Shown here piece after piece: positions 41,280 through 43,088 of a DNA stretch of 43,088 nt. The DNA is taken from assembly GCA_947575805.1 (NCBI GenBank), contig CANPOY010000023.1, forward strand, positions 1 to 43,088. The letters are read 5' to 3'. The translations under genes and the position numbers were made by a program. The notes under the pieces are model-generated. The model did no database searches. It was given only the letters and a program-made list of their open reading frames with translations, and was not told the DNA's origin. Source of the DNA: an uncultured Lachnospiraceae bacterium. GTDB taxonomy: Bacteria; Bacillota; Clostridia; Lachnospirales; Lachnospiraceae. Position 1 is the stretch's first letter, and each line of letters starts with the position of its first letter.

Positions 41280-42929
41280 GTGAGCTTACAGGAAATCGAC
41301 GCTAAGATGTTTTCCAAAATGTTCTTAGCTGCTGCAAAAAGCCTGGAAAACAAAAAAGAGTGGATCAACGAGCTGAACGTATTTCCCGTTCCGGACGGCG
41401 ATACGGGGACCAATATGACAATGACCATAATGTCTGCGGCAAGAGAGGTTTCCGCTTTGGGTGATTCGGCGGATATGGAGTCTCTCTGCAAGGCAATCTC
41501 CGGCGGCTCCCTGCGCGGAGCGAGAGGAAATTCCGGGGTGATCCTGTCCCAGCTTTTTCGGGGATTTACGAAAAGGATCAAAACAGAAAAGGTAATGACC
41601 ATACCCGTGCTTACAGAGGCATTTGACAAGGCGGTGGAGACTGCTTATAAAGCTGTCATGAAGCCAAAGGAGGGTACGATCCTCACGGTTGCCAGAGGAG
41701 TGGCTGACAAGGCAAAGGAGCTGGTGGCTGAGGGCTGTGAGGATATGGAGACTTTCATATCATCAGTGATCGAACAGGCAAGATATGTACTGAGCCAGAC
41801 ACCGGAGATGCTGCCCGTGTTAAAGCAGGCCGGTGTAGTTGACTCCGGCGGTCAAGGTCTGGTGGAAGTGCTTTCCGGCGCCCTTGACGCATTTCTGGGC
41901 AAGGAGATCGATCTGACTGTCCCGGAGGCTTCCAATGAGCGTGCCGGCAGAGGATCCGCTTCCGAAACGAAGGAAGAGGTGGAGATCCGTTTCGGGTACT
42001 GCACCGAATTTATCATTATGCTGAGCAGGAACTTTAACATCAAGGCGGAAATGGATTTCAAGGCTTATCTGGAATCTATCGGCGATTCCATTGTATGTGT
42101 TACGGATGACGACGTTGTCAAGGTGCACGTACATACCAATGATCCCGGCCTGGCGATACAGAAGGCCCTGAAGTACGGCGCACTTTCCAATATCAAAATC
42201 GACAATATGCGTATGGAGCACCAGGAAAAGCTTTTTAAGGAGACACAGGCGCAGAAAGCGGAGCCGCCGAAGGACTACGGCTTTATTGCCGTTTCTGCCG
42301 GTGACGGTCTTGGCGAAATCTTCAAGAGCCTGGGCGTGGACTATATCATCGAAGGCGGCCAGACCATGAATCCCAGTACCGCCGATATTTTAAGCGCTGT
42401 GGACAAGGTAAACGCAAAGACCATATTTATCCTGCCGAACAATAAGAATATTATTCTGGCGGCTAATCAGGCGGCGGAGCTGACCACCGATAAGGACCTG
42501 CTGGTGATTCCTTCCAGGACCATTCCCCAGGGTATTACGGCAATCATCAATTTTATGCCGGAGCTGTCTGCAGACGAGAATGAGGAGAATATGATCCGGG
42601 AGATTGCCAATGTGCATACCGCCCAGGTGACATATGCCGTCCGGGATACCGTGATAGACGACAAGGAAATAAAAAAAGGAGATTATATGGGGCTTGGCGA
42701 CAAGGGGATTCTCTCTGTCGGCACCTCCGTAAACGAGGTGGCCAAGGCTGCCATTGCCCAAATGGTGACGGAAGAATCCGAGCTGATCAGTATTTATTAC
42801 GGCAGCGATGTGACGGAGGAAGATGCAGAGGCATTCCGAAGCCAGGTGGAGGAGGCCAACGCTTCCTGTGACGTGGAGCTGCAGTATGGCGGCCAGCCTA
42901 TTTACTATTATGTAATGTCGGTGGAATGA
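41280..42929 (+). CDS. DAK2 domain protein (YloV/FakA-like kinase)
   Basis: 549 residues from GTG 41280, eight bases after AAGGAGG. N-terminal DhaL-type ATP-binding domain with the metal aspartates in FPVPDGDTGTNMTMT and GSLRGARGNSGVILSQLFRGF; then a middle domain (GYCTEFIIML, VKVHVHTNDPG) and a C-terminal DegV-like fold region (NNKNIILAANQAAEL). FakA phosphorylates fatty acids held by FakB (DegV) proteins. Full length, and it is the usual partner of asp23. The gene continues the rpmB-asp23-DAK2 order. Confidence 0.92.
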   Translation: MSLQEIDAKMFSKMFLAAAKSLENKKEWINELNVFPVPDGDTGTNMTMTIMSAAREVSALGDSADMESLCKAISGGSLRGARGNSGVILSQLFRGFTKRIKTEKVMTIPVLTEAFDKAVETAYKAVMKPKEGTILTVARGVADKAKELVAEGCEDMETFISSVIEQARYVLSQTPEMLPVLKQAGVVDSGGQGLVEVLSGALDAFLGKEIDLTVPEASNERAGRGSASETKEEVEIRFGYCTEFIIMLSRNFNIKAEMDFKAYLESIGDSIVCVTDDDVVKVHVHTNDPGLAIQKALKYGALSNIKIDNMRMEHQEKLFKETQAQKAEPPKDYGFIAVSAGDGLGEIFKSLGVDYIIEGGQTMNPSTADILSAVDKVNAKTIFILPNNKNIILAANQAAELTTDKDLLVIPSRTIPQGITAIINFMPELSADENEENMIREIANVHTAQVTYAVRDTVIDDKEIKKGDYMGLGDKGILSVGTSVNEVAKAAIAQMVTEESELISIYYGSDVTEEDAEAFRSQVEEANASCDVELQYGGQPIYYYVMSVE

Positions 42930-42935
42930 TAAAAT

Positions 42936-42954
42936 ACGGGATGAGAAATCCCGT
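42936..42954 (+). terminator. short hairpin after the DAK2 gene
   Basis: ACGGGAT and ATCCCGT flank a five-base loop six bases after the stop codon; no T run follows directly. Confidence 0.45.
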
Positions 42955-42957
42955 TGC

Positions 42958-43034
42958 AAAGCATACCCGCCATTGCAGTCTGCGGCCCGCTGCTTAGAGC
43001 GGCTGCCGGCTGTAATGGCGGGTATGCTTTTCGG
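42958..43034 (+). terminator. large hairpin, probable terminator
   Basis: A 21-base arm (42958-42978, beginning AAAGCATACCCGCC) pairs with 43010-43030 (ending GGCGGGTATGCTTT) with one G-U pair, followed by a short T run. The loop contains a further GC-rich stem. The remaining bases to 43088 show no callable gene. Confidence 0.7.
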
Positions 43035-43088
43035 TTACGGCTTTAGCCCGTTGAGGGCATTGGAGTTTTTCGTGTTCCGAAAAATGGA

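Overview
The window is ordinary low-to-mid GC Firmicute chromosome, most likely from a spore-forming member of the Lachnospiraceae (Clostridia). The evidence is strong GGAGG ribosome-binding sites, a GGGtGRT-family protein, a GerW/YtfJ sporulation protein, Asp23 next to a DAK2/YloV protein, L28 of the zinc-binding type, and split clusters for branched-chain amino acids. I see no rRNA, tRNA, CRISPR array, transposase or integrase.

Region 1 (1-3.65 kb) is the accessory part. The 3' end of a GGGtGRT gene (2-940, cut by the window edge) is followed by a clearly AT-rich insert with two genes. The first encodes an RNase HI domain fused to an RnlA-type HEPN toxin. The second is placed and sized like the RnlB antitoxin. 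The insert is bounded by a perfect 67-bp direct repeat (862-928 and 3577-3643) taken from the 3' end of the GGGtGRT gene, as expected for a small element integrated into a gene end. In E. coli the RnlA toxin, which defends against phage, is stimulated by RNase HI acting in trans; here the two appear joined in one protein. This is the most notable system in the window.

Region 2 (4-14.6 kb) is a mixed accessory/regulatory stretch: an XRE-HTH/methyltransferase fusion, a Y-family DNA polymerase with a YolD-like partner, an XRE regulator with a repeat-rich C-terminus, a methyl-accepting chemotaxis protein, a sigma-70-like factor with a very long C-terminal extension, a GNAT acetyltransferase, two small membrane proteins (DUF4190, DUF2752) and a lipoprotein.

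Region 3 (14.7-30 kb) is mainly metabolism and envelope. It holds a cobalamin-type methionine synthase without reactivation domain, ilvB, two tandem ilvN-like regulatory subunits, ilvC, then a DedA protein, a glycosyltransferase, an OmpR-type two-component pair, leuCD behind its own promoter and a leader hairpin, and a MATE exporter.

Region 4 (29.8-43 kb) is housekeeping: ruvAB, a secreted YD-repeat protein, a small unknown protein, zapA, a U32 peptidase, a Nudix hydrolase, an HD-GYP protein with an altered HD motif, a DUF2953/gerW cluster, a coiled-coil protein with a J-domain-like end, rpmB (divergent), asp23 and a DAK2 protein. Strong intrinsic terminators punctuate the layout. Function calls rest on motif recognition from memory, without database searches.
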